Shown here: positions 25,740 to 33,900 of the stretch, in pieces
Layout: every line of letters starts with the position of its first letter
Position numbering within the stretch: the first letter of the stretch is position 1
From: an uncultured Winogradskyella sp.
Lineage (GTDB): Bacteria; Bacteroidota; Bacteroidia; Flavobacteriales; Flavobacteriaceae
Reading direction: 5' to 3'
DNA length: 64,000 nt
Assembly (NCBI RefSeq): GCF_947498005.1
Contig: NZ_CANMIW010000002.1
Span: forward strand, 248,001 to 312,000
Made by a program: the position numbers and the translations under genes
The notes under the pieces: model-generated
What the model saw: the letters and a program-made list of their open reading frames with translations, nothing else
Told to the model about the DNA's origin: nothing
The model's database searches: none

Positions 25740-27179
25740 CTAGTATTTTATACAAACATTTTTAGCCTCTGTAAAAAAGCGCAAGGCTTCAAATCCACCT
25801 TCTCTTCCAACACCTGAAGCTTTTACACCACCAAAAGGTGTCCTTAAATCGCGCATCATCCACGTGTTTACCCAAACAATACCTGCTTGTAATTGGTTGC
25901 TGAGTTTCATGGTGCGTTTTAGATTGTTGGTCCACAAAGTTGCTGATAAACCATATTTAACTTTGTTTGCCATTTCTAAAACCTCGTCTTCTGTGTTGAA
26001 AGGCATTATGGTTACTACAGGCCCAAAAATTTCTTCTTGGTTCACTCTGCAGTCGTCATTTGGCACTTCAATAACGGTTGGTTCTAAATAATAGCCGTTT
26101 TCAAATCCTGCTATAGTTACTTCATTGCCTCCACAAAGTACAGTTCCATTTTCTGTTTTTGCGATGTTGATGTATTCTTTTACTTTTTCAAGATGTGGTT
26201 TTGAAACTAAAGCACCAATATTGGTGTCTGTTTCGGAAGGATGTCCGACTTTGAGTTGTTTTACTTTTTCTACAAAGTCAGTCTTGAATTTTTCATAAAT
26301 AGAAGCTTCAACAAATATGCGACTACCACACAAACAAATCTGCCCTTGATTGGCAAAGGACGAACGTACTGTGGTGTTCAGCATATCGTCGTAATCGCAA
26401 TCGGCGAAAATGATATTTGGGTTTTTTCCGCCTAATTCTAAGGATAATTTTTTAAACATTGGTGCAGCGACTTTGGCAATATGTGCGCCTGTTGCTGTGC
26501 CTCCTGTAAAGGAAATGGCTTTAATATCTGGATGCTCAATAATAGCTTGTCCTGTGGTGGTTCCTAAGCCGTGAATAATATTTAAAACACCTTCAGGCAA
26601 ACCTGCTTCGTTACAAATTTCGCCAAGTAAATAAGCCGTCATTGGTGTGACTTCACTTGGTTTGGCAACCACACAATTTCCTGCAGCTAGTGCTGGGGCG
26701 ATTTTCCAGGTAAATAAATAGAGTGGTAGGTTCCATGGCGAAATACAGCCTACAACACCAATAGGTTGACGCAAGGTATAGTTAATGGCATTTTGACCTA
26801 CAGATTCATGACTTTCACTCGCGAATTGCGTAATGGCATTACCAAAAAAACGAAAGTTACTCGCAGCTCTTGTAATGTCAACCGCTTTAGCTAAACTTAT
26901 AGGTTTGCCGTTGTCCTTACTTTCAGCTTCGGCAAAACGGTCAAGGTTAGCTTCTAATAATTCTGAAATTTTAATTAGAATCCTGCTTCGTACCTCTAAC
27001 GTGGTTTGCGACCATTGCTTAAAAGCAGCTTTCGCACTTTTATAAGCTTCGTCAACATCATCTTTGGTTGAATTAGGAATTTGTCCATAAATCGCTCCAT
27101 CTGATGGGTTATAATTATCTATCCAGTTGCCTTGAATTGGATTTTGGAATTTTCCGTTTATGTAGTTTTTGATGTTCAT
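25740..27179 (-). CDS. Aldehyde dehydrogenase, probable 2-aminomuconate semialdehyde dehydrogenase
   Basis: 479 residues. NAD-dependent ALDH with catalytic Cys282 (GQICLCG), general base Glu248 (LELGGK) and Asn150 (SPWNLP). The cofactor motif is FTGGTATG. It should oxidise 2-aminomuconate semialdehyde, the ACMSD product, to 2-aminomuconate. The assignment rests on the cluster and on family resemblance; the sequence alone would also allow other small semialdehydes. Its ATG overlaps the stop of the upstream lipoprotein gene (ATGA), so translation of the two is probably coupled. Confidence 0.9.
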   Translation of the reverse strand: MNIKNYINGKFQNPIQGNWIDNYNPSDGAIYGQIPNSTKDDVDEAYKSAKAAFKQWSQTTLEVRSRILIKISELLEANLDRFAEAESKDNGKPISLAKAVDITRAASNFRFFGNAITQFASESHESVGQNAINYTLRQPIGVVGCISPWNLPLYLFTWKIAPALAAGNCVVAKPSEVTPMTAYLLGEICNEAGLPEGVLNIIHGLGTTTGQAIIEHPDIKAISFTGGTATGAHIAKVAAPMFKKLSLELGGKNPNIIFADCDYDDMLNTTVRSSFANQGQICLCGSRIFVEASIYEKFKTDFVEKVKQLKVGHPSETDTNIGALVSKPHLEKVKEYINIAKTENGTVLCGGNEVTIAGFENGYYLEPTVIEVPNDDCRVNQEEIFGPVVTIMPFNTEDEVLEMANKVKYGLSATLWTNNLKRTMKLSNQLQAGIVWVNTWMMRDLRTPFGGVKASGVGREGGFEALRFFTEAKNVCIKY

Positions 27180-27820
27180 CTTGTCCAGCCGCCTGCGTAG
27201 TCTTTAAATTGCCACTTATTATTTGTTTTTTCATATAGAAACCCAGAACCATTTAGATAGGAAAAATCTACTTCTATATATGCTTTGTTTAATGGTTTAT
27301 TAAAGATAGGTTTACTTATAGAGACACTTCTGTTTTTCTTTAAATACTGATAAATACTTTCTAATGAATCCTTTGTTACAAATACTTGTTCTTCTACTAA
27401 ACTATCTCCAATATAAATATTTTTCCTAATGTTTTTCCAGTCGATTATTTTATGTCCATTAGGTTGAATGTTTTCTATATTAAAATCGTTATCTAAATAT
27501 TGATTATACACAAAAGAAGAGTCTTTTTCATTTAAGGTCATTGCAATGATTTGAATATCGGATTTAGTTTGAGTTGTACCTTTAACTTTATCATTGATTA
27601 GTCTTTTAGAGTTAACAATTTCTTTATTAAAAATTAATGCATTTTTGTATCTACCCGAAAGAACTATTGAATCTTTTAAAACCTCTTTTAAAAAATCAAG
27701 TTTATATTTTTCCGTAATTATTGGGTATCCATTTGAGTCATAGTTTATCAACTCATCCTTGCTGTTTTCACAAGATAAACTCAAAAGAAAAATTAATAAA
27801 TATGTATAATATAGTTTCAA
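27176..27820 (-). CDS. Lipoprotein of unknown function within the kynurenine cluster
   Basis: 214 residues from a TTG at 27820. The frame stays open to an ATG at 27880, but those 20 codons come from a palindromic repeat and would place charged residues before the signal peptide. With the TTG start the protein begins MKLYYTYLLIFLLSLSC, a good lipoprotein signal (Cys17). The mature part is mixed alpha/beta with no motif I can name; it ends SYLNGSGFLYEKTNNKWQFKDYAGGWT. The stop overlaps the ATG of the dehydrogenase gene. Function unknown. Confidence 0.72.
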   Translation of the reverse strand: MKLYYTYLLIFLLSLSCENSKDELINYDSNGYPIITEKYKLDFLKEVLKDSIVLSGRYKNALIFNKEIVNSKRLINDKVKGTTQTKSDIQIIAMTLNEKDSSFVYNQYLDNDFNIENIQPNGHKIIDWKNIRKNIYIGDSLVEEQVFVTKDSLESIYQYLKKNRSVSISKPIFNKPLNKAYIEVDFSYLNGSGFLYEKTNNKWQFKDYAGGWTR

Positions 27821-27846
27821 ATAGTAATTAGTTTTTAATGCTATGC

Positions 27847-27878
27847 GATTCCTCGTCGCTACGCTCTGTCGGAATGAC
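27847..27878. repeat. Palindromic repeat, GATTCCTCGTCG...GGAATGAC
   Basis: 32 bp starting GATTCCTCGTCGCTACG and ending TCGGAATGAC, with ATTCC and GGAAT as outer pairs. It has the form of a common dispersed repeat of Bacteroidota genomes. It fills most of the 70-bp gap between the deaminase gene and the lipoprotein gene and supplies an artificial in-frame ATG to the latter. Confidence 0.65.
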
Positions 27879-27890
27879 AACGATGATTCT

Positions 27891-28286
27891 TTATTTTGGT
27901 TTATAAGCCATAACTTTTATTTCAACCACTAAATCAGGATGCGGTAATTGATGAACCGCAACAGTTGTTCTGGTTGGTCCTGTTTCCTTTTCAAAGAATT
28001 CTGCATAGGCTTTGTTGTAATCTGCAAAATCATTCATGTTGACTAGAAAAGACGTAACGTCAACCACATCTTTAAGGCTTGCTCCAACTTTTGCTAAATT
28101 TTTTTCTATGTTTTTTAGAACTTCTTGGGTTTGTGTGTAGGCGTTTAGACGTTTTGTTCCCATCTCGTCAATCAGGTCTACACCTGCAATGGTGTTGTCT
28201 GCACGTCTAGAACTCGTACCTGAAATGAATATAAAATCGCCTACTTGTTTTACGTGTGGATATGCTCCTCTTGGTGTTACTTCCAT
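27891..28286 (-). CDS. RidA family protein, probable 2-aminomuconate deaminase
   Basis: 131 residues, YjgF/RidA fold: [13 protein letters not shown], then a central helix region and the conserved [26 protein letters not shown] at the end, with the Arg that binds carboxylates. Members of this family in kynurenine and nitrobenzoate clusters deaminate 2-aminomuconate to 4-oxalocrotonate-type products, which fits the cluster. A general enamine/imine deaminase is the alternative. It is followed by a palindromic repeat and the lipoprotein gene. Confidence 0.85.
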   Translation of the reverse strand: MEVTPRGAYPHVKQVGDFIFISGTSSRRADNTIAGVDLIDEMGTKRLNAYTQTQEVLKNIEKNLAKVGASLKDVVDVTSFLVNMNDFADYNKAYAEFFEKETGPTRTTVAVHQLPHPDLVVEIKVMAYKPK

Positions 28287-28292
28287 ATGTTT

Positions 28293-28417
28293 AAAAAGCC
28301 CCTTTTAATTTCCCGAAAGGGAAAAAATCAGAGCGAAAAATTGAGTTAATATTTATAATCAATATTTTTTATGCGTCAATAGTTCCTTCCCTTAGGGAAG
28401 GTTCGGATGGGCTTTTT
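28293..28417. repeat. MITE-like element with AAAAAGCCC/GGGCTTTTT ends
   Basis: 125 bp bounded by AAAAAGCCC (28293-28301) and GGGCTTTTT (28409-28417). Inner hairpins TTTCCCGAAAGGGAAA (28309-28324) and CCTTCCCTTAGGGAAGG (28385-28401) flank an AT-rich centre. It has the same architecture and size as the element at 25614-25739. It fills the gap between kmo and the deaminase gene and runs to the kmo stop codon. The outer ends plus T run could terminate or attenuate transcription. Confidence 0.8.
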
Positions 28418-28418
28418 T

Positions 28419-29816
28419 TTATAATCCCGCAATCCTATCATCTTCCAAAATAGCTTCAGTTTCCGCGTTTACTTTGTCTAAAATATCTTTTAAATTGTCT
28501 TCTGATGAAATTACTTTATCAGTTAACATATTCAATATGGCCTTGTCTTGTGCGCGTCCTTTTAACATGGCTTGTCTATAACCGATGTTTTCATTAAAGG
28601 TAACTAAACTATATTTTGAGGAATACGCATTTTGAAATTCTTTTTCTAAAGCCATTTCGATTTTTCGTTTTTCTTGAAAAATAGGATTCGCCACATGACC
28701 TTTCATTTCATGGAAATTGTCAATGGCTAAATCGGCAATAGCGTCTGTATCTTTCTTGCGGTTTTTCTCGTACGTTTTAAATATCGCTTCCCAATTCTCT
28801 AGGTTTTGGTCTAGTACTTTATCGAATTCAACCACATCTTCAAACGATGCATTCATACCTTGTCCATAAAAAGGGACGATGGCATGTGCAGAATCTCCCA
28901 TTAATAAGGTATTGCCTTTATAATGCCATGGCGAACATTTTACCGTTCCTAAGGCTGCTGTTGGATTTTCAAAAAAGTCATCGACTAAGTTTGGCATAAT
29001 GGCTAACGCGTCTGGAAATTCTTTTTGGAAGAATTCCGTTACGGCTTCTGGTGTTGTTAGATTGTTAAAATTGTATTCGCCTTCATCAAAACTTAAAAAT
29101 AATGTGACTGTAAAACTGCCATCTAAATTTGGTAACGCAATGAGCATAAAGCTGCTTCTTGGCCAAATATGTAAGGCATTTTTATAGGTTTTATAATCGC
29201 CAGTTTCAGTTGGTAAGAAGGTTAATTCTTTATAGCCATGACTTAAATAGTCTTGAGAGAAACTGAATAAAAATTTCTTACCCAAATAATAACTTTTTCG
29301 CAAAGCTGAACCTGCGCCATCCGTTGCTATAATGCAATCTGCGTCTTCTACAAATTCGTCTTTTGAGTTATAATCTTGAAATAAAGCTGTTGTTTTTTCA
29401 AAATCTACAGACTTACATTTTTTGTTAAAATGTATAGTGACATTATCATGTTTTTCGGCTTCATTGAGAAGTAGAGCGTTTAAATCGCCTCTAGAAATTG
29501 AATTGATATATTCGTAATCTCTTCCGCTATAATTAGATAAAAAAGTATTGCCTTCTTTATCGTGAAGCATTCTACCATTCATTGGTATGCATAAATCATT
29601 GACTTTATCTTCTAAACCAACGAGTTTAATAGCTTTGTTGCCTCTGTTAGAGAAGGCTAAATTAATAGAGCGACCTGCAGAAATGTCTGTTGTTCTAAGG
29701 TCTGGGCGCATTTCGTAAACGGTTACGTTATAACCGCGTTGTCCTAATCGTAATGCTAATAGGCTTCCGCAGAGTCCTGCGCCTATGATTAGTATGTTTT
29801 GTTGTTTGTTACTCAT
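28419..29816 (-). CDS. kmo: Kynurenine 3-monooxygenase
   Basis: 465 residues. FAD-dependent aromatic hydroxylase that converts L-kynurenine to 3-hydroxykynurenine with NADPH and O2. The dinucleotide motif IIGAGLCGSLLALRL is at the N-terminus. The DG motif is CIIATDGAGSALR, and the second FAD motif is LMGDSAHAIVPFYGQGMNASFED, all typical of KMO. The C-terminal helical part has the normal length and includes no obvious membrane anchor. It sits downstream of kynU and the PH-like gene in the same transcription direction. Confidence 0.96.
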   Translation of the reverse strand: MSNKQQNILIIGAGLCGSLLALRLGQRGYNVTVYEMRPDLRTTDISAGRSINLAFSNRGNKAIKLVGLEDKVNDLCIPMNGRMLHDKEGNTFLSNYSGRDYEYINSISRGDLNALLLNEAEKHDNVTIHFNKKCKSVDFEKTTALFQDYNSKDEFVEDADCIIATDGAGSALRKSYYLGKKFLFSFSQDYLSHGYKELTFLPTETGDYKTYKNALHIWPRSSFMLIALPNLDGSFTVTLFLSFDEGEYNFNNLTTPEAVTEFFQKEFPDALAIMPNLVDDFFENPTAALGTVKCSPWHYKGNTLLMGDSAHAIVPFYGQGMNASFEDVVEFDKVLDQNLENWEAIFKTYEKNRKKDTDAIADLAIDNFHEMKGHVANPIFQEKRKIEMALEKEFQNAYSSKYSLVTFNENIGYRQAMLKGRAQDKAILNMLTDKVISSEDNLKDILDKVNAETEAILEDDRIAGL

Positions 29817-29844
29817 TTTGAAAATTTTACTTCAAATAACGTAA

Positions 29845-30198
29845 TTAACTGTTTTGATGCTTTAAAAGGTTTTTTATGTCTTGAATTTCTTCATACGATG
29901 GTCTAAACCTATTTAAATTAATAATTTGTTTTCTGTTTTGACGGTTTATTACATACAAATTATTGTTGTTAGAATTGAATTTGAGACTTGAAAATAGTTT
30001 GTATTCTACATTTTTTATCAAATCATTTTTGATGACTAGAAGTACTCTTTTATCAGTAATAATTAAATAATCATGCCCTAAGTTAAAGAAATAATATAAC
30101 AGTCCTAAAATTTGATATTCCCAAAAACTAGCCTCAGACTTTTTCTTGATTTTTAAGAGTATATTTTCATCTTTTATAAGGGTAAAGATTTTGTTCAT
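29845..30198 (-). CDS. PH-like domain protein of unknown function
   Basis: 117 residues. A short hydrophobic stretch (WEYQILGLLYYFFNLG, about 27-42) precedes DYLIITDKRVLLVIKN, the ITDKRV pattern of bacterial PH-like (YdbT/DUF304-type) domains. A polar, Asn-rich segment and a charged tail follow. It has no signal peptide. It overlaps the kynU stop by four bases (ATGA), so translation is probably coupled to kynureninase. No role in tryptophan catabolism is known for such a protein. Function unknown. Confidence 0.7.
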   Translation of the reverse strand: MNKIFTLIKDENILLKIKKKSEASFWEYQILGLLYYFFNLGHDYLIITDKRVLLVIKNDLIKNVEYKLFSSLKFNSNNNNLYVINRQNRKQIINLNRFRPSYEEIQDIKNLLKHQNS

Positions 30199-31460
30199 AA
30201 AAGTGCTTTCATCTTCTCAACCATTAAATACACATCTTCAAATGAATTATATAAAGGAATTGGTGCGCATCTTATAACATCGGGTTCTCGCCAATCGCTA
30301 ATAACGCCGGATTCTGTTAATTTATCGTGTAAGGATTTGTCGGCATTTAAAACTTGAATAGAGAGTTGGCAACCACGTTCATCTGGATGTTCTGGTGTGA
30401 TGATTCTGATAGTATCTTCGCCTAATGTTTTTAATAGAAATTCGAAATAACCGGTTAGCTTTTTCGATTTTTTTAGGATTTTATCAAATCCGACTTCGTG
30501 AAACATATCCAATGACGCTTTGATGGCAGCCATGGATAATATTGGCGGATTACTTAATTGCCAACCTTCGGCTCCTGGTAAAACATCAAATTCGTGACGC
30601 ATATTAAAACGTGTGTCTTTATTGTGGCTCCACCAACCTGTAAATCGGTTGAGTTCTTTATCATAAGCATGACGCTCATGTACAAAGCAACCCGATAAGC
30701 TACCTGGTCCTGAATTTAAATATTTATAAGTACACCAAACGGCAAAATCTGCTCCAGAATTATGTAAGTCTAAATCTACGTTTCCGGCACCATGAGCACA
30801 ATCAAATCCGACTTTACAGCCATAACTATGTCCTAAGTCTGTAATACGTTTAAAATCGAAAAACTGCCCTGTGTAATAATTGACACCTCCAACCATAATA
30901 AGCGCGATTTCGTTGCCGTGAGTTTCAAGAATTTTTTCTAAATCTTCGTAACGTAATAATTCTTCATCTTCTCTCGGTTTCCAGAGAATCAATCCTTCTT
31001 TATCATCATAGCCATGATGTCTTAATTGGGATTCTACGGCATATTTATCTGAAGGGAAAGCATCACTTTCAATCAGAATTTTATAACGGTCTTTTGTTGG
31101 TTGGTAAAACGACGCCATCATAAAATGCAGGTTCGCCGTTAAGGAATTCATAGTAACTACTTCTATGGGTTTTGCACCAACGAGTTTAGCAGTGGCTTCG
31201 GTTAAAAATTCGTGGTATGGTAACCATGGGTTTTTAGCATCCGTATGGCCTTCAACGCCGAGATTTGCCCAATCTTCTAATTCTTGATTGATGTATGCCT
31301 TGGTTGATTTTGGTTGTAAGCCAAGTGAGTTACCACAAAGGTAAATAAGGTCGTTTCCATCCTTGTCTTGTGGAATGTGAAACTGATTTCTGTACTGAGA
31401 TAATTCGTCTAATTCGTCTTGTTGTTTTGCATAATCAAGACCTAGTTTATAGTTGGACAA
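30195..31460 (-). CDS. kynU: Kynureninase
   Basis: 421 residues from a TTG at 31460 (MSNYKLGLDYAKQ). An upstream TTG at 31487 lies inside the -7 promoter box and is rejected. PLP enzyme of fold type I that hydrolyses 3-hydroxykynurenine or kynurenine to (3-hydroxy)anthranilate and alanine. The PLP lysine is Lys246 in WCTYKYLNSGPG; other landmarks are YLCGNSLGLQPK and FDCAHGAGN. It is the first gene of the kynurenine cluster. Confidence 0.94.
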   Translation of the reverse strand: MSNYKLGLDYAKQQDELDELSQYRNQFHIPQDKDGNDLIYLCGNSLGLQPKSTKAYINQELEDWANLGVEGHTDAKNPWLPYHEFLTEATAKLVGAKPIEVVTMNSLTANLHFMMASFYQPTKDRYKILIESDAFPSDKYAVESQLRHHGYDDKEGLILWKPREDEELLRYEDLEKILETHGNEIALIMVGGVNYYTGQFFDFKRITDLGHSYGCKVGFDCAHGAGNVDLDLHNSGADFAVWCTYKYLNSGPGSLSGCFVHERHAYDKELNRFTGWWSHNKDTRFNMRHEFDVLPGAEGWQLSNPPILSMAAIKASLDMFHEVGFDKILKKSKKLTGYFEFLLKTLGEDTIRIITPEHPDERGCQLSIQVLNADKSLHDKLTESGVISDWREPDVIRCAPIPLYNSFEDVYLMVEKMKALL

Positions 31461-31484
31461 TTTGAAAAATTTTTCGGATTGTAA

Positions 31485-31492
31485 CAAAAATA
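31485..31492 (-). promoter_or_regulatory. -7 promoter element of the kynurenine cluster
   Basis: TATTTTTG on the minus strand matches TAnnTTTG, 24 bases upstream of the TTG start of kynU. It is the only good match ahead of the cluster. The short gaps between later genes suggest one main transcript from here, apart from the repeat-filled gaps. Confidence 0.55.
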
Positions 31493-31616
31493 AGATAATT
31501 ATATGATTTTTTTATAATTGTTAAATGCCTCAATTATTAGATGACTAATTTGTAAGAATTATATTGTCTAATAAACAAATTCTACTTAGATTTAGTGTAA
31601 TCAATCAATTTATTAT

Positions 31617-33017
31617 ATGCTTAAGAAACTATGGTCATCATACTATGAATGGTATATTCAGTTTAGTGGGTTTTCTAGAGGAAATGAACAAGACGAATTA
31701 TCTTATTTTAGAGATCGACTTTTCATTTCAATTCTCCTCTTAATTTTACCTTTAGGGCTGATTTCATATATTCCAAGTGCTATTTTTAGTATTATTTTGG
31801 ATAAATGGAATGTCTTCTATGCGGATTCTATCGCTTTTTTGCTCATTTGCTTTTTATTTTTTAATAATAAAATGAGCTTAAGTCTTAAGAAAAACATATT
31901 TTCTATTAACCTATTTGTATTATCATTTGCGCTTGTTGTGTATATTGGTTTAAGTAGTAGTAGTAGTAGTAGTGGTTTGTTATTGTTTATGTTAAGTGTT
32001 TTAGTAACACTCTATAGTGGAAAGAAAGCAGGACTACTTTCAGTATTATATACTGGCTGTGCTTATGCCTTAATAGCCGTGATTTTTTATTTTCAACTTT
32101 TTGACTTCCCTTTTTTTGAAGATGAGGTGTTTGAGGTTGTAGTCATCGTTTTCCTTAATAATGTACTTTTTATTTTGATGACTGTTTTTTCGGTTTCTTT
32201 TTTAATAGATAAGATTAATGCTGCGCTTATTAAAGAAAGTAAATTACAAGATGAACTTATAGAAAAACATAAGAATGTAATAATCGCAAAAGAAAGAGCA
32301 GAGCAATCTGATCAGTTAAAATCTGCTTTTTTGGCAAATATTAGTCATGAAATAAGAACACCAATGTATGGGATTTTGGGCTCAGCCGAACTTTTAAAAG
32401 ATTATGAAACTCAAAATGATGAGGATTTTAAAGAGTTTGTTGATGTCATTGAACAAAATGGTTCAAAATTGCTTGATGTTATCTCAGGAATAATTAATAT
32501 TTCAGAAATAGAAACAGGCGTTATGAAACTTAATATTACTAGATTCAATATTATTGATACCATTTCTTTAATGTATGAACAATATCTGCCAGAAGCCCAA
32601 TTAAAAGGTGTGCTCTTTATTTTTGAAAATAATATTTTAAAGGATAATTCTGAGATATCAACAGATGAGGCTAAGTTGGTTGTACTGTTAAAGAAGTTGA
32701 TAGAAAATGCTATAAAATTCACATCGGAAGGTGAACGTATTATTTTAAGAACATCCATGAATAGTTTAACCTTAGACGTGTCTTTAGAAGATACAGGTAT
32801 TGGTGTGCCAGACGATAAAAAAGACACTATTTTTAATCCTTTTTATCAAGTAGACGTCAATAATAAAAATGCATTACATGGGTCTGGTATAGGTTTGTCT
32901 ATTGCAAAAGCTTATGCAGAATTACTTGGTGGCAGTTTGTCTTTAATAAGTGCAGAAGGTGTAGGCTCTACATTTATGTTTAGTATTCAGAGCAATTTGA
33001 ACGTGAAAGCCAATTAA
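31617..33017 (+). CDS. Membrane sensor histidine kinase, no receiver domain
   Basis: 466 residues. Six or so membrane helices (about 36-200) form a 7TMR-like sensor. A coiled segment and a HisKA domain with His244 in SHEIRTPM follow. The HATPase domain has the N-box LIENAIKFTSE, the G1 box DTGIGVP, and the G2 box GSGIGLSIAKAYAELLGG. A run of seven serines (113-119), encoded by seven AGT codons in a row, lies in or beside a membrane segment. No response-regulator gene is adjacent, so it is an orphan kinase. Signal unknown. Confidence 0.92.
   Translation: MLKKLWSSYYEWYIQFSGFSRGNEQDELSYFRDRLFISILLLILPLGLISYIPSAIFSIILDKWNVFYADSIAFLLICFLFFNNKMSLSLKKNIFSINLFVLSFALVVYIGLSSSSSSSGLLLFMLSVLVTLYSGKKAGLLSVLYTGCAYALIAVIFYFQLFDFPFFEDEVFEVVVIVFLNNVLFILMTVFSVSFLIDKINAALIKESKLQDELIEKHKNVIIAKERAEQSDQLKSAFLANISHEIRTPMYGILGSAELLKDYETQNDEDFKEFVDVIEQNGSKLLDVISGIINISEIETGVMKLNITRFNIIDTISLMYEQYLPEAQLKGVLFIFENNILKDNSEISTDEAKLVVLLKKLIENAIKFTSEGERIILRTSMNSLTLDVSLEDTGIGVPDDKKDTIFNPFYQVDVNNKNALHGSGIGLSIAKAYAELLGGSLSLISAEGVGSTFMFSIQSNLNVKAN
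31953..31973 (+). repeat. (AGT)7 trinucleotide tract in the sensor kinase gene
   Basis: Seven perfect AGT units encode Ser113-Ser119. A change in unit number would keep the frame and only alter the serine run. Confidence 0.95.
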
Positions 33018-33038
33018 ATAATAGATTTTTAAAAAAGA

Positions 33039-33071
33039 GAAAGCACTTCTATTAGTAATAAAAGTGCTTTC
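33039..33071 (-). terminator. Hairpin terminator after the DUF-like lipoprotein gene
   Basis: The 10-bp stem GAAAGCACTT/AAGTGCTTTC (33039-33048 with 33062-33071) is followed on the minus strand by TCTTTTTT. It lies 105 bases after the minus-strand gene that ends at 33176 and just after the plus-strand kinase gene; it probably serves both. Confidence 0.6.
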
Positions 33072-33175
33072 ATATATATAGACGCCAAAAGGCGGAAAAT
33101 GTAAGCTATGCGTATTTAAATAAAAATTTAGAACGCGAATCTTACATTATAGATTGCAAATGTAATGCCATACTA

Positions 33176-33859
33176 TTAGTTTACCAAAGTAATACTCACA
33201 TCTGTAAAATTTAAGTTCCAATTACCGTCAGCCATTTTGTGATCTGTGGCAATTTTTATGCCGTTATAAACTTTATAGTTCTCAAAAGTGGTAGTTAATG
33301 AAGGTTTTTTTGAGTTTCCTTTTCTAAAAACCCATTCTCTAATCATAAAGTCGTTATCGTAATAAATATCATAAGCATCACCAGGTGTATAACCACCTTC
33401 GTTAGGATATGTTATCGTAAGCATATTTAATTGTTTCTTGCTTATTGGTGCAACTGTAAATGTCGGTTCTGATACTTTTGCTGAGCTATCCCAAACTAAT
33501 TGAAAAGGTACTAATAACCAATATTTATCATTAATGAATTTTTGGTCAGTATTAACATGCGTGCTATCCATTTGGCTTCTACGGTATTTTATATTGGTTT
33601 CGCTAGTTGTCATTTTGACCTTATCATTTTTAGGAAACCATGTCCATGATCTTCCTTTGCCTTTAATCGTGTCTCTATCGACTTGGAAAGTAAATTTTAC
33701 TTCCGATACATTTTTCCAGTTTTCAAAACCATGTGCATTCGCTATTTTTTCTGTAATAGTTAATTCTTTTACGTTTTCAGAAACTGGTGTTTCAGTTTTA
33801 TCAGATTTACAAGAAACGACAAGGAATAGACCAATCAAACTTATATATAATGCCTTCAT
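33176..33859 (-). CDS. Lipoprotein of unknown function
   Basis: 227 residues. The lipoprotein signal ends VVSC (Cys17). The mature protein is rich in beta strands: AHGFENWKNVSEVKFTFQV, SWTWFPKNDKVKM, DAYDIYYDNDFMIREWVFRKG and NGIKIATDHK. The layout, starting with a conserved AHG.. W motif and two similar beta halves, is that of a Bacteroidota outer-membrane lipoprotein family (DUF6503-like), whose function is unknown. It is divergent from a methyltransferase gene. Confidence 0.78.
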   Translation of the reverse strand: MKALYISLIGLFLVVSCKSDKTETPVSENVKELTITEKIANAHGFENWKNVSEVKFTFQVDRDTIKGKGRSWTWFPKNDKVKMTTSETNIKYRRSQMDSTHVNTDQKFINDKYWLLVPFQLVWDSSAKVSEPTFTVAPISKKQLNMLTITYPNEGGYTPGDAYDIYYDNDFMIREWVFRKGNSKKPSLTTTFENYKVYNGIKIATDHKMADGNWNLNFTDVSITLVN

Positions 33860-33885
33860 ATTAAAAAGTTGTTATAAATTACATG

Positions 33886-33893
33886 CAAAATTA
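33886..33893 (-). promoter_or_regulatory. -7 promoter element of the lipoprotein gene
   Basis: TAATTTTG on the minus strand matches TAnnTTTG, 27 bases upstream of the lipoprotein ATG. The divergent methyltransferase gene starts eight bases away at 33901, so the two transcription start regions are packed together. Confidence 0.45.
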
Positions 33894-33900
33894 ACCAACC

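Noticed and set aside
31461..31487. Longer kynureninase starting at a TTG at 31487
   Set aside because: That TTG lies inside the -7 promoter box, and the nine extra residues do not resemble kynureninase N-termini.
32411..32827. Open frame of 138 codons antisense to the sensor kinase gene
   Set aside because: It lies inside the kinase and ATPase domains, and the translation is serine-rich and featureless.
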